From Glycomyces tritici (lineage in GTDB: Bacteria > Actinomycetota > Actinomycetes > Mycobacteriales > Micromonosporaceae), in assembly GCF_030403505.1 (NCBI RefSeq), contig NZ_JAUEMJ010000004.1, positions 460,046-524,045 of the forward strand: a DNA stretch of 64,000 bases, written 5' to 3'. A program made the translations under genes and the position numbers. Of this stretch, positions 51,148 to 59,668 are shown in pieces (the stretch's first letter is position 1; every line of letters begins with the position of its first letter). The notes under the pieces were generated by a model, which was given only the letters and a program-made list of their open reading frames with translations, did no database searches and had not been told where the DNA came from.

Positions 51148-52310
51148 GTGCCATCGGCGACGACGAGACCACCGCGAAGGAACGCTCCGCGAACCCCATC
51201 GCCCCCAAGATCCCCAAGAAGCTCCGGCCGTGGATGTGGATCCTGACCGTGGTCAGCGTGTGCTGCCTCGGAGCGGTCGTCTCTATCATGCAGCTGCTGT
51301 CCGACCAGTCGAACGGCGACGACGGCACGGTGAGCCTGGCCGGCTGCGGTACGAACTCGACGGTCGACCCGAACGCCGAGTTCCCCGCGATCACCCCGTA
51401 CACCTCCGAGGAGATCAAGAACGCCGCGATCATCATCTCGGTCGGGCAGGACCTCGAAATCCCGGCCCGCGGCTGGATCATCGCCGTCGCGACGGCGATG
51501 CAGGAGTCGAGCCTGACCAACCACGGCCACCTCGGCGACCAGAACGACCACGACTCCCTCGGCCTGTTCCAGCAGCGCCCCTCATCCGGCTGGGGCACAC
51601 CCGAACAGATCCAGGACCCCGTCTACGCCTCCACCAAGTTCTACGAGAAGCTCCTGACCATCGACAACTGGGAAAGGCTCCCGCTCACCGTTGCGGCCCA
51701 ACGGGTCCAGATCTCCGCCTTCCCCAACGCGTACGCCAAGCACGAACCGAAGGCGACCGAGATCGTCAACACCCTGACCGGCGGTGGCGGCCGCGTGGCA
51801 GCGGTGGACACGCAGCTCGGCAGCTGCACGCCCTCGGGTGAACTCTCGGCCTCGGGCTGGATCATCCCTGTCGAGGGGCCGCTCAACTCCGGGTTTCGGA
51901 CCGCCCAGCGGCCGACCCACAACGGCGTCGACATCGGCGCACCGCGCGGCGCGACCGTAGTCGCCGCAGCTGCGGGAACCGTGATCACCTCAGAGTGCAA
52001 TGCCAGTCTGTACGGGGCGCCGTACTCCTGCAACCAGGACGGCTCGCCCGAAGTGGCCGGATGCGGCTGGTACGTCAACATCGTGCACGCCGGTGATTAT
52101 CTGACCCGCTACTGCCACTTCGGTTCCGCACCGATGGTGAAAGAAGGCGACGTGGTCCAGGCCGGTCAGATCCTCGGCTATGTCGGCTCTTCGGGCCGGT
52201 CGAGCGGGCCGCACCTGCACTTCGAGACGCACCTGAACGCCGACCGCAGCCCGGCCGGCGCGGTGGACCCCGTCGACTTCATGAACCAGATGGGCGCCCC
52301 TCTCGGATAA
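51144..52310 (+). CDS. Cell-wall hydrolase: transglycosylase-like domain plus M23 (LytM) peptidase
   Basis: 388 residues. One membrane anchor (about 33-55) is followed by a lysozyme/soluble transglycosylase-like region (about 85-200) with the ATAMQESSL motif (Glu near 121), then an M23 metallopeptidase (about 245-385) with H-N-G-V-D zinc motif and HLHFE near 356. Such enzymes open peptidoglycan for secretion machines (compare VirB1 and TcpG). Last gene of the type IV-like operon. Confidence 0.87.
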   Translation: MSAIGDDETTAKERSANPIAPKIPKKLRPWMWILTVVSVCCLGAVVSIMQLLSDQSNGDDGTVSLAGCGTNSTVDPNAEFPAITPYTSEEIKNAAIIISVGQDLEIPARGWIIAVATAMQESSLTNHGHLGDQNDHDSLGLFQQRPSSGWGTPEQIQDPVYASTKFYEKLLTIDNWERLPLTVAAQRVQISAFPNAYAKHEPKATEIVNTLTGGGGRVAAVDTQLGSCTPSGELSASGWIIPVEGPLNSGFRTAQRPTHNGVDIGAPRGATVVAAAAGTVITSECNASLYGAPYSCNQDGSPEVAGCGWYVNIVHAGDYLTRYCHFGSAPMVKEGDVVQAGQILGYVGSSGRSSGPHLHFETHLNADRSPAGAVDPVDFMNQMGAPLG

Positions 52311-52492
52311 CGACCCACGCGAAAGCAACCGTGCCCGACCCACGTCGAGTGCCACCAGTCTTCCCACAGGCGCGTTCGCCCTCCTCAAAATGAGAACTCG
52401 TCGCGTACCCCCCGACTTGCCTCAGGTCGATAAACTCTCGGATTGTGAGCGGCACACAACCCCTTGTGCTGCTGCAGTACAGAGGAGTTGCG

Positions 52493-52891
52493 ATGGTCGA
52501 AGCAATACCTGATCCCGAGGAGTCTCGAGAGCGTCTGCGAGCGTGGAAGGGCAGGATCGACCAGCTCGCCGCCGACACGCAGGCCATGAGCGATCGGATG
52601 CAGGAACTCCGCGTGACAGTGTCCGACCCGAACCACATGGTCAGCGTGACGGTCGATTCCACCGGCAACCTCCTCGACATTCAGCTCACCGAGCGCAGCA
52701 GGCGCGTCGAGCTGCAGCACGTCTCGCAGACGATCATGGAGACGATCCGGGAAGCGAAGGTCCAGGTCGCCGAGCAGGCCAAGGAGATCATCGAAACCAC
52801 CCTGGGCGGTGATTCGGCTGCCGGCCGCGCCATCGCCGAACGGGTCCGCAACCAGCTCATGCCGCCGGTCGAGCCCGAGGAGCGCTGGTAG
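52493..52891 (+). CDS. YbaB/EbfC-like protein of toxin cassette 2
   Basis: 132 residues, helix-sheet-helix (RLRAWKGRIDQLAADTQAM, then HMVSVTVDSTGNLLDIQLTE). I use ATG 52493 with GAGGAG upstream; the frame opens at 52445. First gene of cassette 2 and followed at once by an EspC-like gene, as in cassette 1. Inferred substrate chaperone or regulator. Confidence 0.68.
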   Translation: MVEAIPDPEESRERLRAWKGRIDQLAADTQAMSDRMQELRVTVSDPNHMVSVTVDSTGNLLDIQLTERSRRVELQHVSQTIMETIREAKVQVAEQAKEIIETTLGGDSAAGRAIAERVRNQLMPPVEPEERW

Positions 52892-52893
52892 CC

Positions 52894-53214
52894 ATGGGGA
52901 ACGGATTCACAGTCGACCCGGAGGAACTGCGCGCGCACGCGGGCCACCTCGAAGAGCTGAAGGGCCGCTTCGACGCGGTCATTAACGCCAGCACACACAT
53001 CGAACAGGACGACGAAGCGTACGGGACCCTGTGCGGCTGGATCTCCGGGTGCCTGGAGGAACGCCACCAGGACCAGGACAGGATCACCGCCTACCTGGCC
53101 GAGAACTTCACCATCGCCGCCCAGTCCCTCCGGGATTGCGCCGACGACTACGAGACCAGCGATACCGAGTCCCAAGGCGCGTTCAGTGAGCTCGAAGGCC
53201 GGATGGGGGCGTAG
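52894..53214 (+). CDS. EspC-like secretion partner with YxxxD signal
   Basis: 106 residues. FTVDPEELRAHAGHLEEL start and LRDCADDYETSDTESQGAF end with Y86-x3-D90, the type VII export signal. Both ends match the C-terminal modules of the fused carriers (VDPDEL..., LRQCADDYSAAD). It starts 2 nt after the YbaB-like gene. Likely folds with the adjacent WXG carrier as a heterodimer. Confidence 0.8.
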   Translation: MGNGFTVDPEELRAHAGHLEELKGRFDAVINASTHIEQDDEAYGTLCGWISGCLEERHQDQDRITAYLAENFTIAAQSLRDCADDYETSDTESQGAFSELEGRMGA

Positions 53215-53217
53215 GCG

Positions 53218-53919
53218 ATGTCGGACAACTCATTGATCGCCCCGGTCGAATCGAACCGGAACGCCTACGACGGCGCCGGTCTGGTCGAGGGCTACTTCGA
53301 CATGGTCGCCGCCTTCAAATCCGACGGATGGGTGGACGACCTCCTCGGCGGCGCCGGATTCGCTCTCGAGGTGGTCGGCTCGGCGCTCGACCCCTTCAGC
53401 GCATTGCTGGCCAACGGCCTCGGGTGGGCCATGGAGTACTTCGAACCGCTCCGGGAGATGCTCGAAGAGCTCACCGGCAAGGCCGACGTGGTCATGTCGC
53501 ACGCCCAGACCTGGACCAACATGTCCAGCGAGCTGAAGTCGATCGCCGAGGATCTGCAGTCGTTCCTCGCCTCTGACATGCCCGGCTGGAGCGGCGACGC
53601 CGCCGACTCCTACCAGGCGTTGATGGTGCACAACGTGAACTCAGCCAACGCGCTCAGCGCCATGGCGGAGGCACTGTCCGCAGCAACGCAGGGCGCAGGC
53701 GGGCTCGTACAGGTCTCGCACGATCTCGTGCGGGACTTGATCGCCGAGCTGGTCGCGCATGTCATCGTGTGGGCTATCGAGGCGATCTTCGTGGTCACGA
53801 TTCCTGTCATCGCCGCGCAGATCGTTGCGGCAGTCGTGAAGTGGGCCGGAATCATCCTCGGGTACGGCATGGCTCTGGTCCAGAGCCTCCAGAACCTCAA
53901 AGCACTCCTGGGGCTCTGA
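53218..53919 (+). CDS. WXG-type carrier of toxin cassette 2
   Basis: 233 residues. LDPFSALLANGLGWAMEYFE and PLREMLEELTG match the fused carriers; W124-S-G126 lies in the helical hairpin, and a hydrophobic C-terminus (about 175-225) follows. It lacks the EspC-like module found in the paralogues, because that is the separate preceding gene. It lacks a toxin domain, because that is the next gene. Likely the delivery subunit of a bipartite toxin. Confidence 0.75.
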   Translation: MSDNSLIAPVESNRNAYDGAGLVEGYFDMVAAFKSDGWVDDLLGGAGFALEVVGSALDPFSALLANGLGWAMEYFEPLREMLEELTGKADVVMSHAQTWTNMSSELKSIAEDLQSFLASDMPGWSGDAADSYQALMVHNVNSANALSAMAEALSAATQGAGGLVQVSHDLVRDLIAELVAHVIVWAIEAIFVVTIPVIAAQIVAAVVKWAGIILGYGMALVQSLQNLKALLGL

Positions 53920-53928
53920 GGCGGAACC

Positions 53929-54609
53929 ATGAGAAGAACCCTGAAACTCCTCCTGCTCCTTGGCATCGGCCTCTTGATGGCGAAGGACAAAGACGGTGGT
54001 ATCACCCCTGGGGGCACCGACAACACCATCGACCCGGCCACTGGCAAACCCAAGTCCGATGCCGAGCGCAAAGAAGACATGTCCTACAAGGGGCAAGATG
54101 CCGGCAAAGACTTCGAAGGCGTAGCGAAAGCAGCCGAGGACGAGGCCCAAAGCGGACGCAGCGACAGTACCGAAGGCAGCCCGACCGACTCGGATGCCGA
54201 CACCTCGCAGGATTCGGATGGGGACGGCCAACCCGACACGACTTCCGAGGGCGGTCCCTATGCGACGGAGGAGAACCTCGAAGGGGAGGTTGACACGCCG
54301 ATCAATAACCCCAACGATCCGTCCGATACGATCACGGACATCGACCGGGTGAAGGACGGCGTCCTGTGGGAGGAGAAATCTGCGACTTCCGCAGGGGATA
54401 CAGGCAAATGGGTGGACAAGCACATTGAAAAGAAGTTCAATGCTTACCTTCGGGCCCAGCAGTACATGAAGGGGTACGAGGACGCTCCCATTGGATTCAA
54501 ATTCACAGAGCCCAACGCTGATCCTGCCTTCAAGTCAGCAGTGGAGGCGAAGATCGCCGAGCTGCAAGCGCAGAACCCTGACGTTGATATTCGATTGGAA
54601 TGGTCGTAG
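53929..54609 (+). CDS. Detached restriction-endonuclease-fold toxin
   Basis: 226 residues. A basic start with a hydrophobic stretch (MRRTLKLLLLLGIGLLMAK), an acidic Asp/Ser/Thr-rich linker (about 45-135), then a catalytic-type C-terminus: D143-G-VLW-E148-E-K150, an HIEKKFNAYLRAQQYMKG helix and a closing strand. The D...ExK pattern fits PD-(D/E)xK nuclease toxins. Lower GC than its neighbours. It starts 9 nt after the carrier and overlaps the immunity gene by 10 nt. Nuclease role inferred; the fold is not proven. Confidence 0.62.
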   Translation: MRRTLKLLLLLGIGLLMAKDKDGGITPGGTDNTIDPATGKPKSDAERKEDMSYKGQDAGKDFEGVAKAAEDEAQSGRSDSTEGSPTDSDADTSQDSDGDGQPDTTSEGGPYATEENLEGEVDTPINNPNDPSDTITDIDRVKDGVLWEEKSATSAGDTGKWVDKHIEKKFNAYLRAQQYMKGYEDAPIGFKFTEPNADPAFKSAVEAKIAELQAQNPDVDIRLEWS

Positions 54610-54962
54610 TGAGCTACATTTTTGATGTCGGAGATGAAACGGTCTGGAGCCCTTCGCTGAGCGTCGGTCGCCTCTACGTTGAGACGACGGAAGCGATGGG
54701 TCTGAGCATCGGTGTCTCAACCGGGCTCATCGCCGAGGCATCGGATATGTACGAGCTGCATCCTCAGCAGTTCCCGGCATTCGTTTACGAACTCGGCTTC
54801 GGGAGCACTTCGAAACATGAGGTGTACCGCTCACTTGTACGCGGGTTCGTAGCGGTCAGCCTGGTGATGATGGAGCGAGGCGGAATCGGTCCGGATGTAG
54901 TAGGCGCTGCAGGCCAGTATGGTGCCGAGATGGCTCTTCTGAGAAATACGATGCCACGATAG
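54600..54962 (+). CDS. Candidate immunity protein of toxin cassette 2
   Basis: 120 residues, soluble, not recognised as a known immunity family. ATG 54600 lies inside the toxin end; GTG 54609 (VSYIFDV) is the alternative start. Position directly behind a nuclease-like toxin, the short length and low GC are the evidence. Confidence 0.55.
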   Translation: MVVVSYIFDVGDETVWSPSLSVGRLYVETTEAMGLSIGVSTGLIAEASDMYELHPQQFPAFVYELGFGSTSKHEVYRSLVRGFVAVSLVMMERGGIGPDVVGAAGQYGAEMALLRNTMPR

Positions 54963-54989
54963 CGAAGCGAGATTGCTCGGGGAATTCTT

Positions 54990-55085
54990 GTGGCTACGAA
55001 CTATAGGTTCGAGCTAACGGCGTGTCCAGTCGAGGAAGCTTCGGCGCTGTTCAGTGCGGTTTTGGGCTTGACTCGCTTCGAATAA
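54990..55085 (+). pseudogene. Short orphan reading frame, likely gene remnant
   Basis: GTG frame of 31 codons beginning ATNYRFELTACPVEE and stopping TRFE. It has a plausible start context but no continuation in any frame that resembles coding. It looks like the 5' end of a lost immunity-type gene. The 232-bp gap 54963-55194 holds nothing else I can support. Confidence 0.25.
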
Positions 55086-55194
55086 TCGCCTCCCACGCCG
55101 TTGGTCGGGAAGGCCTGGTGGGGCCGGTGACCTTGAGTCTCGCTAGGGGTTCGAGGAGGGTCGGCGGCTCAGGGTGGAAGAGGCAGCTATACCT

Positions 55195-56630
55195 CTATCG
55201 GGGTTCCGAACAGGCGGCTGTCTTAGGAAAACGAGGTGCGCGGGGTCTGGACAGGATCGTCTCGGCATCGATCGGCTCCAGCAGTTCTGAACGCCACGCG
55301 GCGCGAAACGCCCGACGGGTTGGGCCGCACGGATTTCGAAGCTTCATAATGAACAGGTCGGCGCACTGCCCCACCGCGGTGCGCCGACCAACCCCTAATG
55401 CTCCAGCTCCACCGCCGCGAGAGCTCGACCTCCAAACCGACACGGCTTCCGCAACGATCTCCACTGCGTGGTCCTCAGCCCACTCGACCTCCAGCGGCGC
55501 GCAGACCCGCAGGCCAGGGCTGTCGGTATCGAGCCTGATCACCGAGCTGAGCGGTCCGGTCCGGCGCTCCCAAGCCTGAACCATCGTGATGCGAAAGCGC
55601 GCTTGGGAAGGAAATGCAGCGTAGTAGAGCCGTCGCCCTCCGATCACGGCTGCGAAGTGCAGGCCGGCCAGGTAAGGACCGGTGGACTCAGTCGCGTGCT
55701 TGTCGAATCTGCCATCGTGCTCGAAGCTCCCAGTGCCACCGCCTCGCGGAATGCCTGACGCTCATCGAAATGTCGCTCCCAGTTGCCGAGGTACGGGCTG
55801 ATCGGGTTGGTTCGGTGCGCCCCTTGGAAAGGCGTTCCAGCCAGGATCCGTCGTGAGGCTGTCGGGACAAGCGCGGACACGATACGGAGCGGCACTGTCG
55901 GGCTCTCGAAAAGTGCCGGGGCCTCGGCCGAGTCGACGCCGAGCGCGCGCCGGAGGAAGGCGAGCAGCCCCACCCAGAGCTGGACACAGCGGTCGGCGAA
56001 GGTGGTCGTTGCGGTCAGGTGAGCATGGTGCAGCTCTTGTGAACCGACCAGGAACCGCGCCCAGGCGTCTTCTCGGAGCTTGCCGAAGTCGTAGCGGTCC
56101 TCGCGATCGTCCTCCCAGAACCGGCGGCGGGGCCGCTCCGGCGGCTCTGGTGGTTCGTCGCCATTGCGGCAAGGTGCAGGGCGACGCCCCGCGGCCCCTT
56201 CGGAGGTGGGGCCGGGCGATGGCCGATCCGCGTGTCCGGAGCGGGGTCGGCCCGTCTCAGCCGTGTGGGGTGGGTCAGGTTGTTCGCCTCGGCGGTGTCG
56301 GCCAGTGCGGTTGTCAGGACGCCAGTCCGGCGAGTCGAATGGGCCGTGATCGAGCGGATCATGCGGGCGCTCGCGGTCGATAATCCACGTGTCGCCGGGC
56401 CGATGCCGCAGATGCGGCGGCTCGAAACGCGGGGAACGCGGGTCCGATTCGGGGAGCGCCGGGTCGGACGAGTCGGGGTCGTAGCGGTACGCGCCGAGTG
56501 AGTCGTGGTCGCCAGCGACGACATAAACCACCTGCTCAAGGTAGGTGGGAACGCCCGGTCGACGGTTCTGATTCGCCCCGGAATGGCTGTTTGCGGGCAG
56601 CCCGAAATCGAGTATGGTCGTAGTTGCCAA
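55195..56630 (-). pseudogene. Frameshifted hypothetical gene
   Basis: TTG start at 56630 with GAGGAG upstream. The first frame runs to a stop near 55644 after HFDERQAFREAVALG; a second frame open from about 55761 to 55195 continues as SFEHDGRFDKHATES and LAGLHFAAVIGGRRLYYAAF. Joined by a -1 shift near 55728-55735 (CTCCC run on the plus strand), they make one protein of about 475 residues. An Arg/Pro/Glu/Asp-rich N-terminal half precedes a helical region. No family recognised. Broken gene, sequencing error or programmed shift cannot be separated here. Confidence 0.5.
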
Positions 56631-56655
56631 GGGAGCTTGCTCCTCTGGTTTAGGG

Positions 56656-56699
56656 GCCGCCCGGTGGATCTTGTTTGGCGACTAGGGCCACCGGGCGGC
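56656..56699 (-). terminator. Long-looped hairpin upstream of the frameshifted gene
   Basis: A perfect 12-bp stem GCCGCCCGGTGG / CCACCGGGCGGC with a 20-nt loop between the membrane protein gene (stop 56856) and the frameshifted gene (start 56630). Terminator or attenuator. Confidence 0.4.
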
Positions 56700-56855
56700 A
56701 GTGCCATCTCTGCCATGTTCAGCGAATCTTCGCACAGCCGGATCAACCGAAGGTGCACAGACGTGCTGACCAAATGGTGAGCGAACATCGGATGGTTGTC
56801 AACCGTCACTCTCGGTGTGTCGTGAAGTCTTAAGTGGTGCTTCTCTGCGGGGCGG

Positions 56856-57830
56856 TCAGATCAGTCCCTCTCCGCCCGCGAGCGAGGCGACGCAATCACC
56901 TTGCACTGCAACGACAAAGACAAACGTTTCATTGTTCAAGTCGCCTTCGAGGGAAACTTCCACCTCGATGTTCGTGATGGACGTCCCTGAGGTCTCTGCG
57001 GGTTCGGCTCCGTTTAGGAAGGCGGTCGTTTCACCGTTGGACACAGCCCATTCGGTGATTGCAGTATCTAGGTCTTGTGGCGTTACACCTGTGTAGGAAC
57101 CGCATTGGAAGTCAGCTGCCGTGGCCGGCTCGCGCTCGACGACGATTGTGCGCAAGAAGTCAGTAGCCAGCGCCTGCGGATCGACAGCCTCACCCGTGGC
57201 GTCGTCTGAGCTTGGCTCCTCTTCCACCGCCGCCAGAACAGCGTCGGAGACGCAGAAGGTGCCGTCGTCTTCTTGGACCGTGACAACAAAGTCCTCGAAC
57301 TGCTGCTTGCCGTCGTAGATGTAGAAGACCGTGATCCCGACCCCAATGCCATCGGTAGTGGGCACAGCGTCACCTGCGTCGAGGTCGACTCGAGTGATTC
57401 CTCCTAGGTCATCTGCATGAGTTTGGCGAATGTCATCGAGATCAGAAGTTGTCACTTCTGGGGAGGCGTCTTCACAGAGTGCTGCGTTTGCCCGCTCCGG
57501 ATCCTCATTAGAGCCGTTGCTGAGATAGCGCAAGGCAGCACCGATCGCGTCAGTGGCAGCTTCGTCCCGCGGGTCAACGTTCTCCGGATTCCCGCTCGCT
57601 GCGATGCCAGGAGCGGCCCAGGCGCCGAAACCCAGGGCGACAGCCCAGAGGGCTGCCATTGCTCCGACGCGGCCCCACTTTCTTGGCGGGTCGGCGAATT
57701 CGGTGTCCTCGGTCTGGTCTACCGCGACGACTCGGTACTGCTTGCCGTCGGAGCTGCGGACCGTGGACCCGCGGCTAGCACGGCGCGGACCTCGAGCGGT
57801 GCGAACGACACGCCGGAACAACCTACCCAT
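56856..57830 (-). CDS. Membrane-anchored extracytoplasmic protein
   Basis: 324 residues from ATG 57830 (a GTG two codons earlier is possible). Basic cytosolic N-terminus, one membrane helix (about 58-78) and an outward region of two similar acidic domains: DGIGVGITVFYIYDGKQQFE with CVSDAVLA, and NIEVEVSLEGDLNNETF with a closing cysteine motif. Many acidic residues and paired cysteines (LCEDAS, FQCGSY, DCVASL) suggest a secreted beta-rich sensor or protease-like adaptor. Family not recognised. Confidence 0.55.
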   Translation of the reverse strand: MGRLFRRVVRTARGPRRASRGSTVRSSDGKQYRVVAVDQTEDTEFADPPRKWGRVGAMAALWAVALGFGAWAAPGIAASGNPENVDPRDEAATDAIGAALRYLSNGSNEDPERANAALCEDASPEVTTSDLDDIRQTHADDLGGITRVDLDAGDAVPTTDGIGVGITVFYIYDGKQQFEDFVVTVQEDDGTFCVSDAVLAAVEEEPSSDDATGEAVDPQALATDFLRTIVVEREPATAADFQCGSYTGVTPQDLDTAITEWAVSNGETTAFLNGAEPAETSGTSITNIEVEVSLEGDLNNETFVFVVAVQGDCVASLAGGEGLI

Positions 57831-58189
57831 GACCACACCCTATTGGACCGGACCCACCGACCTCAACCACAAGCCGCCGACTCCCGCCGCGTCCTTCGCC
57901 CGACGGGTCCGCCTCGCGGAGCGTTGAGGACGACAGCCACCGAACCTGGCCAAGCATCACCTCTTAGATTTCGAGGCAATCAGGTGCGAGTGACAGGTTC
58001 TTTGTCCTTTTTCATGCGGTTCATTATGATCTGTAAGGTCCAGCCTGGCGCTCCACCGTCTCATTAACTGGCGTTAGCGGCATTGGCGGGTCGTGGCGCT
58101 CCCCCGTCGGATGCGCGCTCCGCGCGGTCTTGGCGAGTGGCCTCCTGAGCTGGGTTCGCTTGGAATACTGGCGCGTGAGGGGGCTGGGG
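57831..58189. other. Divergent promoter region before the GNAT gene
   Basis: 359 bp with a good plus-strand promoter at 58002-58030 and a leader of about 150 nt before the GNAT start. No gene is visible. The leader contains a GC-rich partly self-complementary stretch (GATGCGCGCTCCGCGCGG). Confidence 0.5.
58002..58030 (+). promoter_or_regulatory. Sigma70-type promoter of the GNAT gene
   Basis: TTGTCC (58002-58007), 17-bp spacer, TATGAT (58025-58030). Good match to the housekeeping consensus. Predicted transcription start near 58037. Confidence 0.65.
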
Positions 58190-58885
58190 ATGAAGTACCG
58201 GATCATGGAGCAGACGCGGCCCGGCGGGCTGGTGGAGCAGGTGTACCGCGAGGTGCTGGCGCCCGCGTTCCCCGCTGAGGAGCTGGAGAGCGAATCGGGT
58301 GTCACAGAGACCCTGGAGGCCGGGCTCGGGAGCCTGCTCGTGGCGGTCGACGAGGCGGGCCGGCCTGCCGGGGCGGCGTTCGGGCGCTGGTCGGAGGCGT
58401 CGCGGGTGCAGCTGCTGGCGTACCTGGCGGTGAAGCCGGGCACGCGCGGGCACGGCCTCGGCGGGCGGCTGCTGCGCGACGCGATCGAGGCGTGGCGCGA
58501 GCGGTACGACCCGTGCGCGATCGTCGCCGAGGTCGAGTCCCCGGACGCGCCCACGGTGCACGAGGCCTACGGCGACCCGCGCCGCCGCCTGGCGTTCTAC
58601 GAGGCGGCCGGCGCCCGCGTCCTCGACCTGCCGTACTTCCAGCCGGGCATCGGCAGCCCCTCTCGGCGCGTGCGGGGCATGCTCCTGCTGGTGCTCCACG
58701 CGGACCCGTCCTTCACGCAGGGACGCCCGGACCGCCTCTCAGGGCGGCCGCTGCGCACGTTCATGGAGGCGTACCTCGAATCGGCCGAAGGCGCGAGGCC
58801 GACCGACTGGGACGCGAGGACCCTGTTCGAAGCGATCGACCGCGAAGGCGGTATTCCCATGGGGCGCACGGCAACTCAGCACTGA
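58190..58885 (+). CDS. GNAT-family N-acetyltransferase
   Basis: 231 residues. Acetyl-CoA loop RGHGLGGRLL near 90, preceded by the LLAYLAVKPGT beta strand, and a C-terminal YEAAGARVLDLPYF segment typical of the fold. ATG 58190 with GAGGGGG upstream; the longer frame starts at 58130 but lies in the leader. Substrate unknown. Confidence 0.85.
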   Translation: MKYRIMEQTRPGGLVEQVYREVLAPAFPAEELESESGVTETLEAGLGSLLVAVDEAGRPAGAAFGRWSEASRVQLLAYLAVKPGTRGHGLGGRLLRDAIEAWRERYDPCAIVAEVESPDAPTVHEAYGDPRRRLAFYEAAGARVLDLPYFQPGIGSPSRRVRGMLLLVLHADPSFTQGRPDRLSGRPLRTFMEAYLESAEGARPTDWDARTLFEAIDREGGIPMGRTATQH

Positions 58886-59074
58886 GCGAAGCGGTGGGGG
58901 TTCCCGGGCCTGCATCGGTGCACTACAGTCGCTCCCAGTGCGCCAAGCCACACCCCCCGCCAGCGAACATGAACTTGGAATGATCGAGCGACCCGCAACC
59001 CCCGCCCCGAGGGCCCCCCGCGACCGCGTGAACGACGCGCCCCCGCCGCCCGCCCTCGCGCCGAGGGCGCGCCG

Positions 59075-59638
59075 GTGATCGCCGCGTGCCTGACGGCCGC
59101 GCTCACCGCGTTCGTGTCGGCGTTCTTCCCGATCACGCCCGTCGAGCCCTACCTGCTGGCGCTGGCCGCCGCGACCTCGTACAGCCCGATCGCGCTCGGC
59201 ATCGCGGCCGCCGTGGGCCAGACGCTCGGGAAGACGACGCTCTTCCTGGGGGCCCGCGGGGCGTTTCGGTCGGCTCGGCTGCGCCGGTGGGTCGAGGCCG
59301 CCGAGGAGCGGCGCGACCGGCGGCGTGCCGACCGGAGTCCCGAAGGGGCCGCAGCGGAGGGCGACGGGGCCGCTTCGACCGCTGTGCGGGTGCGCCGCGG
59401 CCCGCTCGCGGCGCTGATCGCGTTCGGTCGCAGGCTTCTCGCGCTGCTGGACCGCCCGTCCCTCGCCGTGCCGATCCTGCTCCTCAGCGCCACAACGGGT
59501 CTGCCGCCGTTGATGGCCACGAGCATCTACGCTGCGGGCACGCGCATCAACCTCCCGCTGTTCGTCGCGGCCTGCCTGGTCGGCCGCTCGATCCGCTTCA
59601 TCGCGATCGCGTACGCCCCGCAGCTGGTCCTCGGCTGA
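59075..59638 (+). CDS. VTT/SNARE-associated-like membrane protein
   Basis: 187 residues. Hydrophobic hairpin (about 1-60) with FPITPVEPYLLALAAA, a basic loop (about 65-105) and two to three further helices, ending YAPQLVLG. The layout, and the G/P-rich re-entrant style, match YqaA/VTT (DedA-like) proteins that move lipids or act in envelope homeostasis. GTG start with GAGGG upstream; no upstream in-frame alternative. Confidence 0.6.
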   Translation: MIAACLTAALTAFVSAFFPITPVEPYLLALAAATSYSPIALGIAAAVGQTLGKTTLFLGARGAFRSARLRRWVEAAEERRDRRRADRSPEGAAAEGDGAASTAVRVRRGPLAALIAFGRRLLALLDRPSLAVPILLLSATTGLPPLMATSIYAAGTRINLPLFVAACLVGRSIRFIAIAYAPQLVLG

Positions 59639-59668
59639 GTTGCCGTCTCCGAGTACGGTCGGTCCACT

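Noticed and set aside
55022..55579. 185-codon plus-strand frame
   Set aside because: Arg/Ser/Thr/Pro-rich, no motif, opposite to the better minus-strand frame of the frameshifted gene.
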